A stretch of DNA of 64,000 bases from Paenibacillus sophorae (GCF_018966525.1 NZ_CP076607.1:620001-684000); one strand, 5' to 3'; positions 18,265 to 27,548 are shown, numbered from the stretch's first letter. Program-made: numbers and translations. Notes: generated from the sequence alone by a model not told the origin.

Positions 18265-18927
18265 TTATTGTCCGCCCGTGCCGGAAGTCAGTATCTTCAT
18301 CAGCTTGTCGTATTCCTCCTGCGTTACGTACTTGGAAATAATCGACTGAACCTCCGTGACTTCCTGCTCCGTCAACCCGTCCTCCATGGCTGCGGATATT
18401 TTCTGCATCTCATCCTGAGGAACCTTGTTCATCAGAATGTTGAACACACTGACTTTTTCCTCGGACGGTAAATTGTCCTTCAAATCCTTCATCGCTTCCG
18501 GAGTCACGACCAGCTGCTGATCCTGCGCGCTCCCGCTCTGCTCCTCGGTTGATGCCGCACCCATGACGGGCAGCGCGTTGTCCGGCGCCTTGTCTTCCTC
18601 AGTGTCTCCTCCGGTGCCAGCCGTCGCCGCAGGAACGGTCTCGCTGTTGCCGCCCGCACCGGACGGCTCCTTCACCTTTGAGCTATCGGCTGCCGCAGAG
18701 CTATCATCGTCTTTCACCGTGTCTTTAGAGGTTGGCTTACCGCTTGTGCCCATAAGGCTGCTCAGCATTCCACCGAAGCCCGGAGTCGGCGTATCCACTT
18801 TCAGGCCGAGCCCTGACATTACCGATTGAACATACGCATTTACGATAACGCCTGTTGTCAGTATGGACAGACTGCTGGCCAGCACCACGATCAGGCATAT
18901 GCCCAGCGCACGTTTAACAAATTTCAT
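18265..18927 (-). CDS. Uncharacterised single-pass, Ser/Thr/Asp-rich exported protein
   Basis: The 220-residue protein has an N-terminal membrane segment (about 8-33, 'ICLIVVLASSLSILTTGVIVNAYV'). A long disordered region rich in Ser, Thr, Asp, Glu, Gly and Pro follows (about 47-135), and then a helical C-terminus with 'LPSEEKVSVFNILMNKVPQDEMQKI'. It is probably anchored outside the cell. No catalytic motif is visible and I do not recognise the family. The start at 18927 is eight bases after AAGGGAG; the ATG two codons upstream is too close. Confidence 0.8.
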   Translation of the reverse strand: MKFVKRALGICLIVVLASSLSILTTGVIVNAYVQSVMSGLGLKVDTPTPGFGGMLSSLMGTSGKPTSKDTVKDDDSSAAADSSKVKEPSGAGGNSETVPAATAGTGGDTEEDKAPDNALPVMGAASTEEQSGSAQDQQLVVTPEAMKDLKDNLPSEEKVSVFNILMNKVPQDEMQKISAAMEDGLTEQEVTEVQSIISKYVTQEEYDKLMKILTSGTGGQ

Positions 18928-19071
18928 TCCCATCTCTCCCTTGAATCAATGCGTCCGCTTGCTCTTTTTCCATTATTGACTAATATGGGCTCCGGGAAAC
19001 GTCCGGACGCTTATTTGGGGAAGTTGTGCCGTGACAAATGGGCCACCAAGCGGGAAATGGGCACACGCAGA

Positions 19072-19111
19072 AAGAACCGCAGACAGCCATTACAGGCTCT
19101 CTGCGGTTCTT
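19072..19111 (-). terminator. Intrinsic terminator after purA
   Basis: AAGAACCGCAGA and TCTGCGGTTCTT form a perfect 12-bp stem 33 bp past the purA stop; the following reverse-strand sequence is TTCTGCG, only mildly U-rich. Confidence 0.75.
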
Positions 19112-19143
19112 AAATACGTACAATATATGGGATATATCGCCTA

Positions 19144-20430
19144 TTATTCGTAAATCGGCAGAACTTGGTTTGTCTGGTCGCGGTTGCGTCCGACTGAGAA
19201 GATCGCAATCGGAATACCGGTCAGCTCGGATACGCGCTCCACGTACTTGCGCGTGTTCTCCGGCAAATCGTCCAGCGTCTTGGCTGAGGTGATATCCTCG
19301 TCCCAGCCCGGCATCTCTTCGTAGACCGCTTCGCATTCAGCCAGCATCTTCAGGCTTGCAGGGTAGTGGGAAATAACTTCCCCGCGGTATTTATAGCCGG
19401 TGCAAATCTTAACCGTCTTCAGGCCGCTCAGCACGTCCAGCGAGTTCAGGGACAGCCCGGTCAGGCCGCTGACACGGCGGGCATGGCGGACAACGACGCT
19501 GTCGAACCAGCCGACCCGGCGCGGACGTCCGGTAACGGTGCCGTATTCATGGCCGGTCTCGCGGATCAAATCGCCGATCTCATCGTTCAGTTCGGTCGGG
19601 AACGGACCGTCGCCGACACGCGTCGTATACGATTTGGCCACCCCGATGACCTGCTTAATCTTCGAAGGCCCTACGCCGGAGCCGATGCAGACACCGCCTG
19701 CGGACGGATTGGAGGACGTTACGAACGGATAGGTTCCTTGGTCGATGTCGAGCATAACGCCTTGAGCGCCTTCGAACAGCACCTTGCTGTCCGTGTCGAT
19801 GGCGTCATTCAGCACCACCGAAGTGTCCGTTACATAGCGGCGCAGCACTTCCGCATATTCCAGATACTGCTTCAGCGCCTCTTCCACATCAAGCGGCTCT
19901 CCGCCGTACACTTGAGTGATGACCTGATTCTTCTCATTCATCAAATGCCGCAGCTTGAGCTCGAATTCTTCCGCATCCATCAGATCGGCGATCCGAATGC
20001 CGTTACGAGCCGCTTTGTCCATGTAGGCCGGGCCGATTCCTTTACGGGTTGTGCCGATTTTGTTCGGCCCCTTGCGGTCTTCCTCGAGCGCATCCAGTAC
20101 CATGTGATAAGGCATGATGACATGGGCGCGGTCGCTGATAACCAGGTTGTCCGTATCGAATCCGTTCTCGTGGATGTAATTGATTTCTTCAATCAAGGCG
20201 GCCGGGTTGATTACCATGCCGTTACCGATGACACAAGTCTTTTCTTTATAGAAGACGCCCGACGGAATCAGGCTGAGCTTGAATTTCTTGCCGTCAATCA
20301 GAATCGTGTGGCCGGCATTGTTGCCCCCTTGATAACGGGCGACCACATCTGCGCTCTCTGCCAGAAAGTCCGTGATTTTGCCTTTGCCTTCGTCTCCCCA
20401 TTGTGTTCCCACAACGACTACCGTTGACAT
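19144..20430 (-). CDS. purA: Adenylosuccinate synthetase
   Basis: The 428-residue enzyme joins IMP and aspartate using GTP, the first step from IMP to AMP. The N-terminal P-loop variant GTQWGDEGKGK, 'ARYQGGNNAGHTI', 'GTTRKGIGPAY' and the C-terminal 'SVGRNRDQT' are all present. ATG 20430 is chosen: GGAGG lies seven bases upstream, whereas the ATG two codons earlier is one base from it. It has its own promoter after dnaB and two PurR-like boxes upstream. Confidence 0.98.
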   Translation of the reverse strand: MSTVVVVGTQWGDEGKGKITDFLAESADVVARYQGGNNAGHTILIDGKKFKLSLIPSGVFYKEKTCVIGNGMVINPAALIEEINYIHENGFDTDNLVISDRAHVIMPYHMVLDALEEDRKGPNKIGTTRKGIGPAYMDKAARNGIRIADLMDAEEFELKLRHLMNEKNQVITQVYGGEPLDVEEALKQYLEYAEVLRRYVTDTSVVLNDAIDTDSKVLFEGAQGVMLDIDQGTYPFVTSSNPSAGGVCIGSGVGPSKIKQVIGVAKSYTTRVGDGPFPTELNDEIGDLIRETGHEYGTVTGRPRRVGWFDSVVVRHARRVSGLTGLSLNSLDVLSGLKTVKICTGYKYRGEVISHYPASLKMLAECEAVYEEMPGWDEDITSAKTLDDLPENTRKYVERVSELTGIPIAIFSVGRNRDQTNQVLPIYE

Positions 20431-20555
20431 GTTCATTCCTCCGTAGGTGCTGCTCTGAGCACCATTATTTTTCTTATAGGGCTCTGTACTTTACCGCTAT
20501 GTACGCAGCCCTGACGGACGCTTTAGACGGTTTATTCCGCTAAAGCACAATTATC

Positions 20556-20584
20556 AGTGTACCAGCCGTCTTTTTTAAAGTCAA
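20556..20584 (-). promoter_or_regulatory. purA promoter
   Basis: On the reverse strand TTGACT (20584-20579) and TACACT (20561-20556) are exactly 17 bp apart, about 120 bp upstream of the purA start. Confidence 0.65.
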
Positions 20585-20586
20585 AC

Positions 20587-20630
20587 AAAAACGAACGATT
20601 GCACTAAGAAATGTACAATCGTTCGGAAAT
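20587..20630 (-). promoter_or_regulatory. Inverted PurR-like boxes that also form the dnaB terminator hairpin
   Basis: Two facing boxes fit AWWWCCGAACWWT: one on the + strand at 20587-20599 (11 of 13) and one on the reverse strand at 20630-20618 (12 of 13). They sit just upstream of the purA -35. The same arms (CGAACGATTG/CAATCGTTCG, 14-base loop) followed on the reverse strand by TTTTTGTTT form a textbook terminator 20 bp past the dnaB stop. Confidence 0.65.
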
Positions 20631-20644
20631 TGTCATGATTATCC

Positions 20645-22006
20645 TTAGCCTGCAAATGGTTCGGAGTGAGCGCGCTCGTAGTTGACGAACTTGTTGAAAT
20701 TTTTCAGAAATACAAGCTCCACCGTACCGACAGGACCGTTACGCTGTTTGGCGATAATAATCTCGATGATGTTCTTCTTCTCGGTCTCCTGATTATAGTA
20801 ATCATCCCGGTACAAGAACGCGACAATATCGGCGTCCTGCTCGATCGAGCCCGATTCCCGAAGGTCCGACATCATCGGCCGCTTGTCTTGACGCTGCTCC
20901 ACGCCCCGGCTGAGCTGGGACAGGGCGATTACCGGCACATCCAACTCCCGCGCGATTTGCTTCAGCGTCCGCGAAATATCCGATACCTCTTGCTGGCGGT
21001 TCTCTCCGCCCTTGCCGCGGCCCTGAATGAGCTGGAGGTAGTCGATCACGATCATACCCAGCCCTTTTTCTTTCTTGAGCCTCCGGCATTTAGCGCGGAT
21101 ATCGGCGACGGTTACACCCGGCGTGTCGTCAATATAGATTTCGGATTCCGAAAGCGAGGCAATGCCCATCGTCAGCTTCGACCAGTCATCATCGCTCTTG
21201 AAGTCGCCGGTACGCATAATGTTCGCATCCAGATTCGCTTCGGCGCAGATCATCCGCTGCACAAGCTGGGCGGCCGACATTTCGAGACTGAAGATGGCTA
21301 CCGTCTCTCGCGCGCGCACCGCCACATTCTGGGCGATGTTCAACGCAAAGGCCGTCTTGCCTACGGACGGACGGGCGGCGACGATAATGAGGTCATTACG
21401 CTGGAAGCCGTTGGTCATCCGGTCGAGATCGGCGAAGCCGGAAGGAATTCCGGACGTGCCGCCTTTATTCTGGTGGAGCATCTCCACCCGGTCGAACACT
21501 TCCATCAACACGTCACGGATGGCGATGAACCCGCTGCCGCTGCGCCGGTTGGAGATTTCCAGTATGCGCCGCTCGGCGTCGCTTAGCATGTCGGCGACAT
21601 CCTCGCCGCCGGTGTAGCCTTCGCTTACGATCTGTGTCGCGGTTCGGATCAGCCTGCGCAGCATCGCTTTCTCTTCAATGATCTGCGCGTAATAATCTAC
21701 ATTGGCCGCCGTAGGAACAGCGTGCGCGAGCTTGGCTAGATAGCTGACCCCGCCAATATCTTCAAGCTCTCCTTTATCCTGAAGCTTGGCCGTCAGGGTA
21801 ACCAAATCAATCGGCTGGTTCTCTTCTCCGAGCTGTATCATCGCCTCAAAGATCATTTGATGCGGCTTGTCGTAGAAATCTTCGGTATTCACCCGCTCCA
21901 TGGCGGTAATCAGCGCTTCATCCTGCAGCAGGATAGCGCCGATTACCGCCTGCTCCGCTTCCAGATTCTGCGGGGGAACCCGATCGAAAAAGAGATCTCC
22001 GCCCAT
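20645..22006 (-). CDS. dnaB: Replicative DNA helicase
   Basis: The 453-residue RecA-fold hexameric helicase is called DnaC in B. subtilis naming. An N-terminal DnaB domain (about 8-110) precedes Walker A ARPSVGKTAF near 210 and Walker B 'IVIDYLQLI'; the C-terminal 'MSDLRESGSIEQDADIVAFLYR' is diagnostic. It unwinds DNA ahead of the replisome. Its ribosome site lies within the last codons of rplI, one base separates the two genes, and they are probably coupled. It ends at a hairpin shared with PurR boxes. Confidence 0.98.
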   Translation of the reverse strand: MGGDLFFDRVPPQNLEAEQAVIGAILLQDEALITAMERVNTEDFYDKPHQMIFEAMIQLGEENQPIDLVTLTAKLQDKGELEDIGGVSYLAKLAHAVPTAANVDYYAQIIEEKAMLRRLIRTATQIVSEGYTGGEDVADMLSDAERRILEISNRRSGSGFIAIRDVLMEVFDRVEMLHQNKGGTSGIPSGFADLDRMTNGFQRNDLIIVAARPSVGKTAFALNIAQNVAVRARETVAIFSLEMSAAQLVQRMICAEANLDANIMRTGDFKSDDDWSKLTMGIASLSESEIYIDDTPGVTVADIRAKCRRLKKEKGLGMIVIDYLQLIQGRGKGGENRQQEVSDISRTLKQIARELDVPVIALSQLSRGVEQRQDKRPMMSDLRESGSIEQDADIVAFLYRDDYYNQETEKKNIIEIIIAKQRNGPVGTVELVFLKNFNKFVNYERAHSEPFAG

Positions 22007-22007
22007 A

Positions 22008-22454
22008 CTATTCCTCCGTTACCTGAACCTTCAGCACAGCCTTGACTTCCGTATGGAGCTTCACATGAACCTGCGTTGTACCGAGATGGCGGATCGGTTC
22101 ATCCAGCTCGATTTTGCGCTTGTCGATGGTGATGCCGTTAGCCTTCGCCAGCGCTTCGGCAATCTGTTTGCTCGTAATGGCGCCGAACAGCCGGCCGCCC
22201 TCTCCCGCTTTCGCTTTCATCGTAAGTTCCAGACCGCTCAGCTTCTCTCCAAGCTGTTGCGCTTCCTCTTTCTCCTGTTCCTTGCGGCGCTGCTCGGCAG
22301 CCGCCTGATTTTCCAGCGTCTTCATATTCCCTTCGGTTGCCGGACGGGCCATGCCCCGCGGCAGCAGGAAGTTAGTGGCATAGCCTTCCGATACCTCTTT
22401 AATTTGGCCCTTCTTGCCTTGACCTTTAACGTCTTTAATGAATATAACTTTCAT
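22008..22454 (-). CDS. rplI: 50S ribosomal protein L9
   Basis: The 148-residue protein begins 'MKVIFIKDVKGQGKKGQIKEVSEGYATNFLLPRGMA', the L9 signature, with a central helix (about 40-75) and a C-terminal rRNA-binding domain. It binds 23S rRNA near the L1 stalk and affects frame maintenance. The ATG overlaps the gdpP stop by 4 bp. The order gdpP-rplI-dnaB is the usual Bacillales one. Confidence 0.98.
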   Translation of the reverse strand: MKVIFIKDVKGQGKKGQIKEVSEGYATNFLLPRGMARPATEGNMKTLENQAAAEQRRKEQEKEEAQQLGEKLSGLELTMKAKAGEGGRLFGAITSKQIAEALAKANGITIDKRKIELDEPIRHLGTTQVHVKLHTEVKAVLKVQVTEE

Positions 22455-24457
22455 TCGAACAGACCCTCTTTCGCTTCGATTTCCGCCAGCACCTCCAGCA
22501 GTCTGGCCTCTGCTTCCTTGCTTGTTCCTTCAAGCTGTACGGCCGCATTAGTCAAATGCCCACCGCCGCCCAGCTTCTCCATGACGACCTGCACATTCAT
22601 CCGCCCAAGGGAACGGGCGCTTATGCCAATCAGGCCGTCCGGACGCTCGCTGATGACAAAGGAGGCGAGCACATTCGTCATTCCCAGCAGCGTATCCGCC
22701 GTCTGAGCGATCAGGAGCTGCGGTATTTTCATTCCGGGCGCCGTGACCACCAGCGCAATATGATCATAGACCATGCGGGCGTGCTTAATAATTTCCGCTT
22801 TCGAGATGTACTCCTGTAAATCTTCCTTCAGCATCCGCTGAATTAGAATGGTATCGGCCCCAAGCCGGCGCAAGAAGCCCGCAGCCTCGAATGTCCGCGA
22901 CCCCGTATGAAGGGCAAAATGCTTTGTGTCCACAGTAATACCGGCGAGCAGCATCGTCGCTTCCAGTGTGCTGAGTTTGACCTTCTCATGGATGTATTGC
23001 AGCAGCTCCGTCACTAATTCGCAGGTGGAAGACGCATACGGCTCCAAATAGACAAGCACCGCTTCGTTAATGAACTCCTCGCCCCGCCGGTGATGATCGA
23101 CAACGACAATCCGGCTGGCGTATTGAACAAGCCGCGGCTCCATGGTCATCGAAGCCTTGTGCGTATCGACTACGATCAGCAGCGTATGCTCAGTCATCAT
23201 CTGCAGCGCCTGCTCTGTCGTGATGAAAGAGCTGTACAGCTCTTCGTCTCTGCGGAGCTGCTCGAGCATGCGCGTAATGGACGGATTCGGCCCTTCGAGC
23301 ACGATATCGGCTTCCACGTTATACATCTGAGCTGCACGGAGCAGGCCGATAGAGGCTCCCACGGCGTCGATATCGGGATTGCGGTGTCCCATAATGATGA
23401 CCCGGTCGCTTTCCTGAATCAAATCGCGCAGGGCATGAGCGATTACGCGCGCCCGCACCCGTGTGCGCTTCTCCGCCGCATTGGTCTTGCCCCCGTAGAA
23501 TGACAGTCGCTGGCCCGCCTTAACAGCCGCCTGATCACCGCCTCTTCCGAGAGCCATATCCAGACTCGACTGAGCCAGAGCACCGAGCTCGCTCGCCGAC
23601 TCCGCTCCGAACGCCAGACCGATGCTCAGCGTCATCGGTACCTTCAGATCGGCCGTCATTTCCCGAACTTCGTCCAGAATAACGAACCGGCTCTCTTCCA
23701 GCGCCTGCAGGCTGCGGTAATTCAGCAGCATCATATAACGCTCCGAGGAAAGGCGGCGCAGATAAACCTCAAACTGCTTAGCCCATTCGGTAATTTCGCT
23801 CGTTACCTTGGCGATCAGCGAAGTCCGCTGCTGATCGTCCATTCCCTGCGCGGCCTCATCAAGGTTATCCATCAGCAGAATGCCAAGAGCCAGCTTCTCC
23901 TCCTCGTACCGCTGCCGCAGATCAATCAGCTCGGTGATTTCATACAAATACAGAAGCCTCTCACTTGGGATAACGACAGCCTGGTAATAGCGTTCGTCAA
24001 CCTTGATTTCCGCGCGGAGTTCCTTCTGAACTCCCTCCTTGCCCGCTTCCCGTTTCGCAGGAGCCCCGCCGCCGGCGATGGGCACCAAATCCGGCAGCAG
24101 TTCCTGGAGCGGCTCGTTCACCAGCGATTTACGCGCAAAAACACTCCCGGCATAGCGGTTGTTCCACTCCACCGAGCGGTCCTCGCCGTATAGAATGATG
24201 CCCAGCGGCAGCGTTCCAATTGCTTCCCCTTCCACCCGCTTGATGCGGAAAGAGAGGCCGTTAATGTATTCCACAAGATTACGCCGAAACGATATTTCGG
24301 CCTTAAGCATTGTGAAGCACAACGTCCCGGCCAGAAATAGGCTGACGACACCCAGGACCCAGTTATAAACGCTGACTATGATAATAAGGACCAGCAGCAG
24401 CAAGAACGCCCAGACGGTGTGATAGCCGTGCCAGCGTCTTTGCAGAAATTTTGGCAT
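22451..24457 (-). CDS. gdpP: Cyclic-di-AMP phosphodiesterase GdpP
   Basis: The 668-residue membrane protein has two N-terminal helices (about 12-49), a PAS-like domain (about 85-170), a degenerate GGDEF domain (about 185-320) and DHH/DHHA1 catalytic domains. The DHH site shows GHRNPDIDAVG at 357-367 and VVDHH at 452-456. It hydrolyses the second messenger c-di-AMP to pApA and so influences potassium, osmotic and cell-wall homeostasis. It is co-directional with yybS (11 bp) and rplI (overlap). Confidence 0.97.
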   Translation of the reverse strand: MPKFLQRRWHGYHTVWAFLLLLVLIIIVSVYNWVLGVVSLFLAGTLCFTMLKAEISFRRNLVEYINGLSFRIKRVEGEAIGTLPLGIILYGEDRSVEWNNRYAGSVFARKSLVNEPLQELLPDLVPIAGGGAPAKREAGKEGVQKELRAEIKVDERYYQAVVIPSERLLYLYEITELIDLRQRYEEEKLALGILLMDNLDEAAQGMDDQQRTSLIAKVTSEITEWAKQFEVYLRRLSSERYMMLLNYRSLQALEESRFVILDEVREMTADLKVPMTLSIGLAFGAESASELGALAQSSLDMALGRGGDQAAVKAGQRLSFYGGKTNAAEKRTRVRARVIAHALRDLIQESDRVIIMGHRNPDIDAVGASIGLLRAAQMYNVEADIVLEGPNPSITRMLEQLRRDEELYSSFITTEQALQMMTEHTLLIVVDTHKASMTMEPRLVQYASRIVVVDHHRRGEEFINEAVLVYLEPYASSTCELVTELLQYIHEKVKLSTLEATMLLAGITVDTKHFALHTGSRTFEAAGFLRRLGADTILIQRMLKEDLQEYISKAEIIKHARMVYDHIALVVTAPGMKIPQLLIAQTADTLLGMTNVLASFVISERPDGLIGISARSLGRMNVQVVMEKLGGGGHLTNAAVQLEGTSKEAEARLLEVLAEIEAKEGLFE

Positions 24458-24468
24458 GAGCTCTCACC

Positions 24469-25389
24469 CTATCGTTTCGATTTGGCCAGCATTTCCCGCA
24501 GCGGAACCACCAGGTCAATAATCCCGACAATCCACAGCGGCGGCAGCATAATGGCCATTACCGCCAGTATAACCGGAATAATCCTGTTCCAATTCCGTTC
24601 ATGGGCGATAAAGAAGAAGAAACCAATCGTCTGGATTATAAAGCAAACCCGCAGCAGTGGAACCAAGTTGGCCGTAATCATTACCATAAAGCTGTTATCC
24701 GATTTTAAAAAGAGCAGTTGAATCACTGTAGCAATTAAATAGTACCAAATAAACGATTTGGGAATTCTCCAATCTCGCGCAGGCTTCAGCTTGGGTACAG
24801 CATATCCCATGCTGTTCAGAATCGGCCGGACAATCGAGTGTGTGATCACAGTAATTACGAATGAAGACATAATCAGCGCCATCGGAATCACCTGAATGAA
24901 CGCGCGGCTGTTGTTGCTGAGGTCCTCTGAACTTCCTCCCAGAAAGCTCCCCATACCGAATTCCTGCATCGGGGACAGCGCCATCGTCCGCATCTCATTC
25001 AGCACATCGTATACATAACTATACAGATCGAACTGAAAAAGAGTCTTTCCCAGAAGGAGGAGGAGCAGAAATTCCCCGAGAAGGGTAATCGTGCCGGCAA
25101 GTATCGTCGAAGAGGCTGTGGCTTTTTTCTTATATCGCCGTCCCATTACGAGCGCGGGAACAACCAGATATGCGGCTATCAGTATATAAATCGGGCTGAT
25201 CAGCCCCAGCACAAGCCATACGGGCACAATCGTTAAAATAAACTGCCTTGTATTCAGCGTAGTGAACAGCAGGGCGGCCGGAATAATCATAAACAGTGTC
25301 GTGATGATGAGAAAAGGGGTTGACAGGGATAACAGCAGGAGCAGGTATGCAATACTCCAGGCCACGGATGTCCAGCGATATTTCAACAA
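24469..25389 (-). CDS. yybS: YybS-family (DUF2232) integral membrane protein
   Basis: The 306-residue protein has about eight hydrophobic segments ('WSIAYLLLLLSLSTPFLIITTLFMIIPAALL' at the start) and the DUF2232 layout, with a loop holding 'GMGSFLGGSSEDLSNNSRAFIQVIPMALI'. Function is unknown; its conserved position upstream of gdpP suggests a link to envelope homeostasis. There is a small gap to the mazG-like gene upstream. Confidence 0.87.
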   Translation of the reverse strand: MLKYRWTSVAWSIAYLLLLLSLSTPFLIITTLFMIIPAALLFTTLNTRQFILTIVPVWLVLGLISPIYILIAAYLVVPALVMGRRYKKKATASSTILAGTITLLGEFLLLLLLGKTLFQFDLYSYVYDVLNEMRTMALSPMQEFGMGSFLGGSSEDLSNNSRAFIQVIPMALIMSSFVITVITHSIVRPILNSMGYAVPKLKPARDWRIPKSFIWYYLIATVIQLLFLKSDNSFMVMITANLVPLLRVCFIIQTIGFFFFIAHERNWNRIIPVILAVMAIMLPPLWIVGIIDLVVPLREMLAKSKR

Positions 25390-25392
25390 TGT

Positions 25393-25704
25393 TCACCTCT
25401 TACGCATATGTTCTTCTAACGCAGATATATCCTGATACCAATCTTCCAGCTGATGGCCTTCCTGCCGGTGCTTTCTCAGCTTCTCCAGCAGCGCCTCGTC
25501 CAAATCACGGTACGAAATGCCAAGCCTGCGGCCCAGAATATAAGAGCTCATAATCAAACTCGCCAAGCTGTCGCTGACACGGGCGGTACTGCCTTCCCAC
25601 AGTGCTTTAAACAGCCTAGAAACCTGGTCTATGACTTCGGTCTTCAGCCATTCGATGACCTTGGCACGCTTGGCTACATCCAAATCCTTCGGCATATTGG
25701 ACAC
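25393..25704 (-). CDS. MazG-like small protein
   Basis: This is a 103-residue all-helical protein: 'AKRAKVIEWLKTEVIDQVSRLFKALWEGS...SLASLIMSSYILGRRLGISYRDLDEALLEKLRKH'. It matches the MazG-like family found next to yybS in Bacillales. The full E-x-x-E/E-x-x-D catalytic set of MazG pyrophosphohydrolases is not obvious, so enzyme activity is uncertain. The start is GTG 25704, nine bases after GGAGG. Confidence 0.8.
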   Translation of the reverse strand: MSNMPKDLDVAKRAKVIEWLKTEVIDQVSRLFKALWEGSTARVSDSLASLIMSSYILGRRLGISYRDLDEALLEKLRKHRQEGHQLEDWYQDISALEEHMRKR

Positions 25705-25814
25705 GTCTCTCTACCTCCGGGAAAAAGCTTTATTCTCCATTATAGCATAAATGCCCATTCGCAACACGGCCCCCCCCGTAGCCGGAACACCTTTGCCTGC
25801 CGCCGCTGTGATTT

Positions 25815-25851
25815 AAAAAGGCCCGCATTCCCTTTTGCCGGAATACAGGCC
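25815..25851 (-). terminator. Intrinsic terminator after the CBS gene
   Basis: On the reverse strand GGCCTGTATTCC pairs with GGAATGCGGGCC (two G-U pairs) around a GCAAAAG-type loop, then TTTTT. Confidence 0.85.
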
Positions 25852-25886
25852 ATACCATCGCATCTTTTGTACCGGGGTGATCCCGC

Positions 25887-26312
25887 TTACAAAGATTCCA
25901 ACGATTGACGGGATACATACTTCTCGCAGTACTCGATAATTTGGCTGCGGCGGACAATCCCAATGAAGCGGTTCATGTCGTCAACAACCGGCACAAAATT
26001 CTGAGCCTTGGCCAGATTAATCAGATCTTCCATATCCGCCTCTATGGACACCGGCTTGTTGTTCATCCGCAGCGGAACATCCTTCAGCAAAAATTTCGAC
26101 GCATTGTCGAACGTGACCTTCCCGTGCGAATCCTTCATGTACCAGAGCAGATCTCCTTCTGTCACTGTACCGGCGTACTCACCATTCCTGTTCAGGATCG
26201 GAATGGCGGTGTATCTGTGATGCTCCATTCGCTCAAGCGTCTGGCGCAGGGTGGAATCCAGCGTAACGCAGGCCACCTCCTGCTTCGGAAGCAAAAAAAA
26301 CGCAATATTCAT
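25887..26312 (-). CDS. CBS-domain pair protein
   Basis: The 141-residue protein is made of two CBS repeats: 'LRQTLERMEHHRYTAIPILNRNGEYAGTVTEGDLLWYM' (about 24-61) and 'DMEDLINLAKAQNFVPVVDDMNRFIGIVRRSQIIEYC' (about 92-128). Such proteins sense adenine nucleotides, and some bind c-di-AMP. The ligand here is unknown, though gdpP is close by. ATG 26312 follows GGAGGA by eight bases; upstream codons in frame have no ribosome site. Confidence 0.85.
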   Translation of the reverse strand: MNIAFFLLPKQEVACVTLDSTLRQTLERMEHHRYTAIPILNRNGEYAGTVTEGDLLWYMKDSHGKVTFDNASKFLLKDVPLRMNNKPVSIEADMEDLINLAKAQNFVPVVDDMNRFIGIVRRSQIIEYCEKYVSRQSLESL

Positions 26313-26441
26313 CTTCTTGGTCCTCCTCAAAAAGTCCCCAAGGAATAACGGTTCTCCCCAGTCTTGGCCTAAGGGGTCCGTTTTGTTTATACGTATAGGC
26401 TGAATCCGCAGTTCCAATAATAGTATACCATAGGAACAACA

Positions 26442-26477
26442 AGCAGCAGCCGGTAACTGCTTACCAGTGCTGCTGCT
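26442..26477 (-). terminator. Probable terminator after the LCP gene
   Basis: AGCAGCAGC/GCTGCTGCT outer arms with an inner GGTAA/TTACC pairing form a long stem; the reverse-strand tail TTGTTGTT is moderately U-rich. Confidence 0.6.
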
Positions 26478-26513
26478 GTCGTTTTCTTACAGTAAATAGC
26501 GGTCCGAAGCGTC

Positions 26514-27548
26514 TTAGTGGGCGGCCGATGTCGCCTTGGCTTCCAGCGCGTCGCCCGCTTTTCCCGGCTCGATCAACTGATCAACCGGCGTTCCTGCATT
26601 CATCCAGTTGTCAATCATCGCCTTCGCTTCGTTCAGATCCTCTTCGTTTACAACATCATAATAAACGCCGTCAATGCGGGTACCCTCGCCCATAACGGTG
26701 AAGCTGGAAATGTCCATCTCTTTGCCGCCCAGAAACTTCTTGGCCAGGTCGGTAATCATCGTAGGCTCCATGTCGGTCTTGAAATTTTCACCCAGTATGT
26801 TCAGCAGCTCCGTCACATTGCCGATTTGGTTAAGCGACAGCATTTTGTTCGCAAGCACATCCAGGAATACCTGCTGGCGTTTCGTGCGGTTAAAGTCGCT
26901 GTCTTCACGGTAGCGGACATAATTAAGCGACTCCTCGCCGTTATAAAGAGACTTCCCGCCCACAATCGTAAATTTCTCATGGTCCTTGCCTTTGTTCTCG
27001 ATTGTCTTCTTAATCGGCAGCGGCAGTCCGCCCAAGGCGTCGACGGTATCCTTCAGGCCCTGAAAGTTAATGGTCGCATAGTATTGAATATCATGCCCAA
27101 GCAGTGCTTCCAGCGTATCCTTCGCCATCTGCTGACCGCCAAAAGCGTATGCGTGCGTAATCTTGTCCTTCTTGTCCCCGTCATGGCCGATAATTTCGGT
27201 ATAGGTGTCGCGGGGGATTGAAATAAGCAGCACTTTGTAATCCTCGGGCCTTACCACCGCGTAGATCATCGTATCGGACCGGGCCGTTTCCGTCTTTCGT
27301 TGGTCGGTGCCAAGAAGCATCACAGAGAAAGGATCGCTCTTATAGGCTATCGGTTCAGGCTTTACGGAATTATCTTCATTCGTCGTCAGCGGCTGGTAGG
27401 ATTTCTGTGCCAGCGTACTTTCTACCCTGTCCGACAGGAACAGATCGAAGGCCAGAACGGTCAGCGGCTTACGGAACAAAAACCCTCCGGCGATAATGAC
27501 CAAAAGTACAATTAAGGCAATATATCTTTTTTTCCACTTTTTTCTCAC
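26514..27548 (-). CDS. LytR-CpsA-Psr (LCP) family cell-wall glycopolymer ligase
   Basis: The 344-residue protein has one N-terminal membrane helix (about 9-27) and an extracellular LCP domain with 'MLLGTDQRKTETARSDTMIYAVVRPEDYKVLLISIPRDTY' near 78-117 and 'NYVRYREDSDFNRTKRQQ' near 209-226, holding the conserved Arg and Asp residues. LCP enzymes attach teichoic acids or other polymers to peptidoglycan. Start GTG 27548 follows GGAG. The upstream 335 bp are non-coding and include a GC-rich, possibly structured stretch. Confidence 0.93.
   Translation of the reverse strand: MRKKWKKRYIALIVLLVIIAGGFLFRKPLTVLAFDLFLSDRVESTLAQKSYQPLTTNEDNSVKPEPIAYKSDPFSVMLLGTDQRKTETARSDTMIYAVVRPEDYKVLLISIPRDTYTEIIGHDGDKKDKITHAYAFGGQQMAKDTLEALLGHDIQYYATINFQGLKDTVDALGGLPLPIKKTIENKGKDHEKFTIVGGKSLYNGEESLNYVRYREDSDFNRTKRQQVFLDVLANKMLSLNQIGNVTELLNILGENFKTDMEPTMITDLAKKFLGGKEMDISSFTVMGEGTRIDGVYYDVVNEEDLNEAKAMIDNWMNAGTPVDQLIEPGKAGDALEAKATSAAH

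Noticed and set aside
19366..20427. Long + strand frame opposite purA (353 codons)
   Set aside because: It is the antisense shadow of purA; no ribosome site, and the protein has no recognisable motif while purA is clear.
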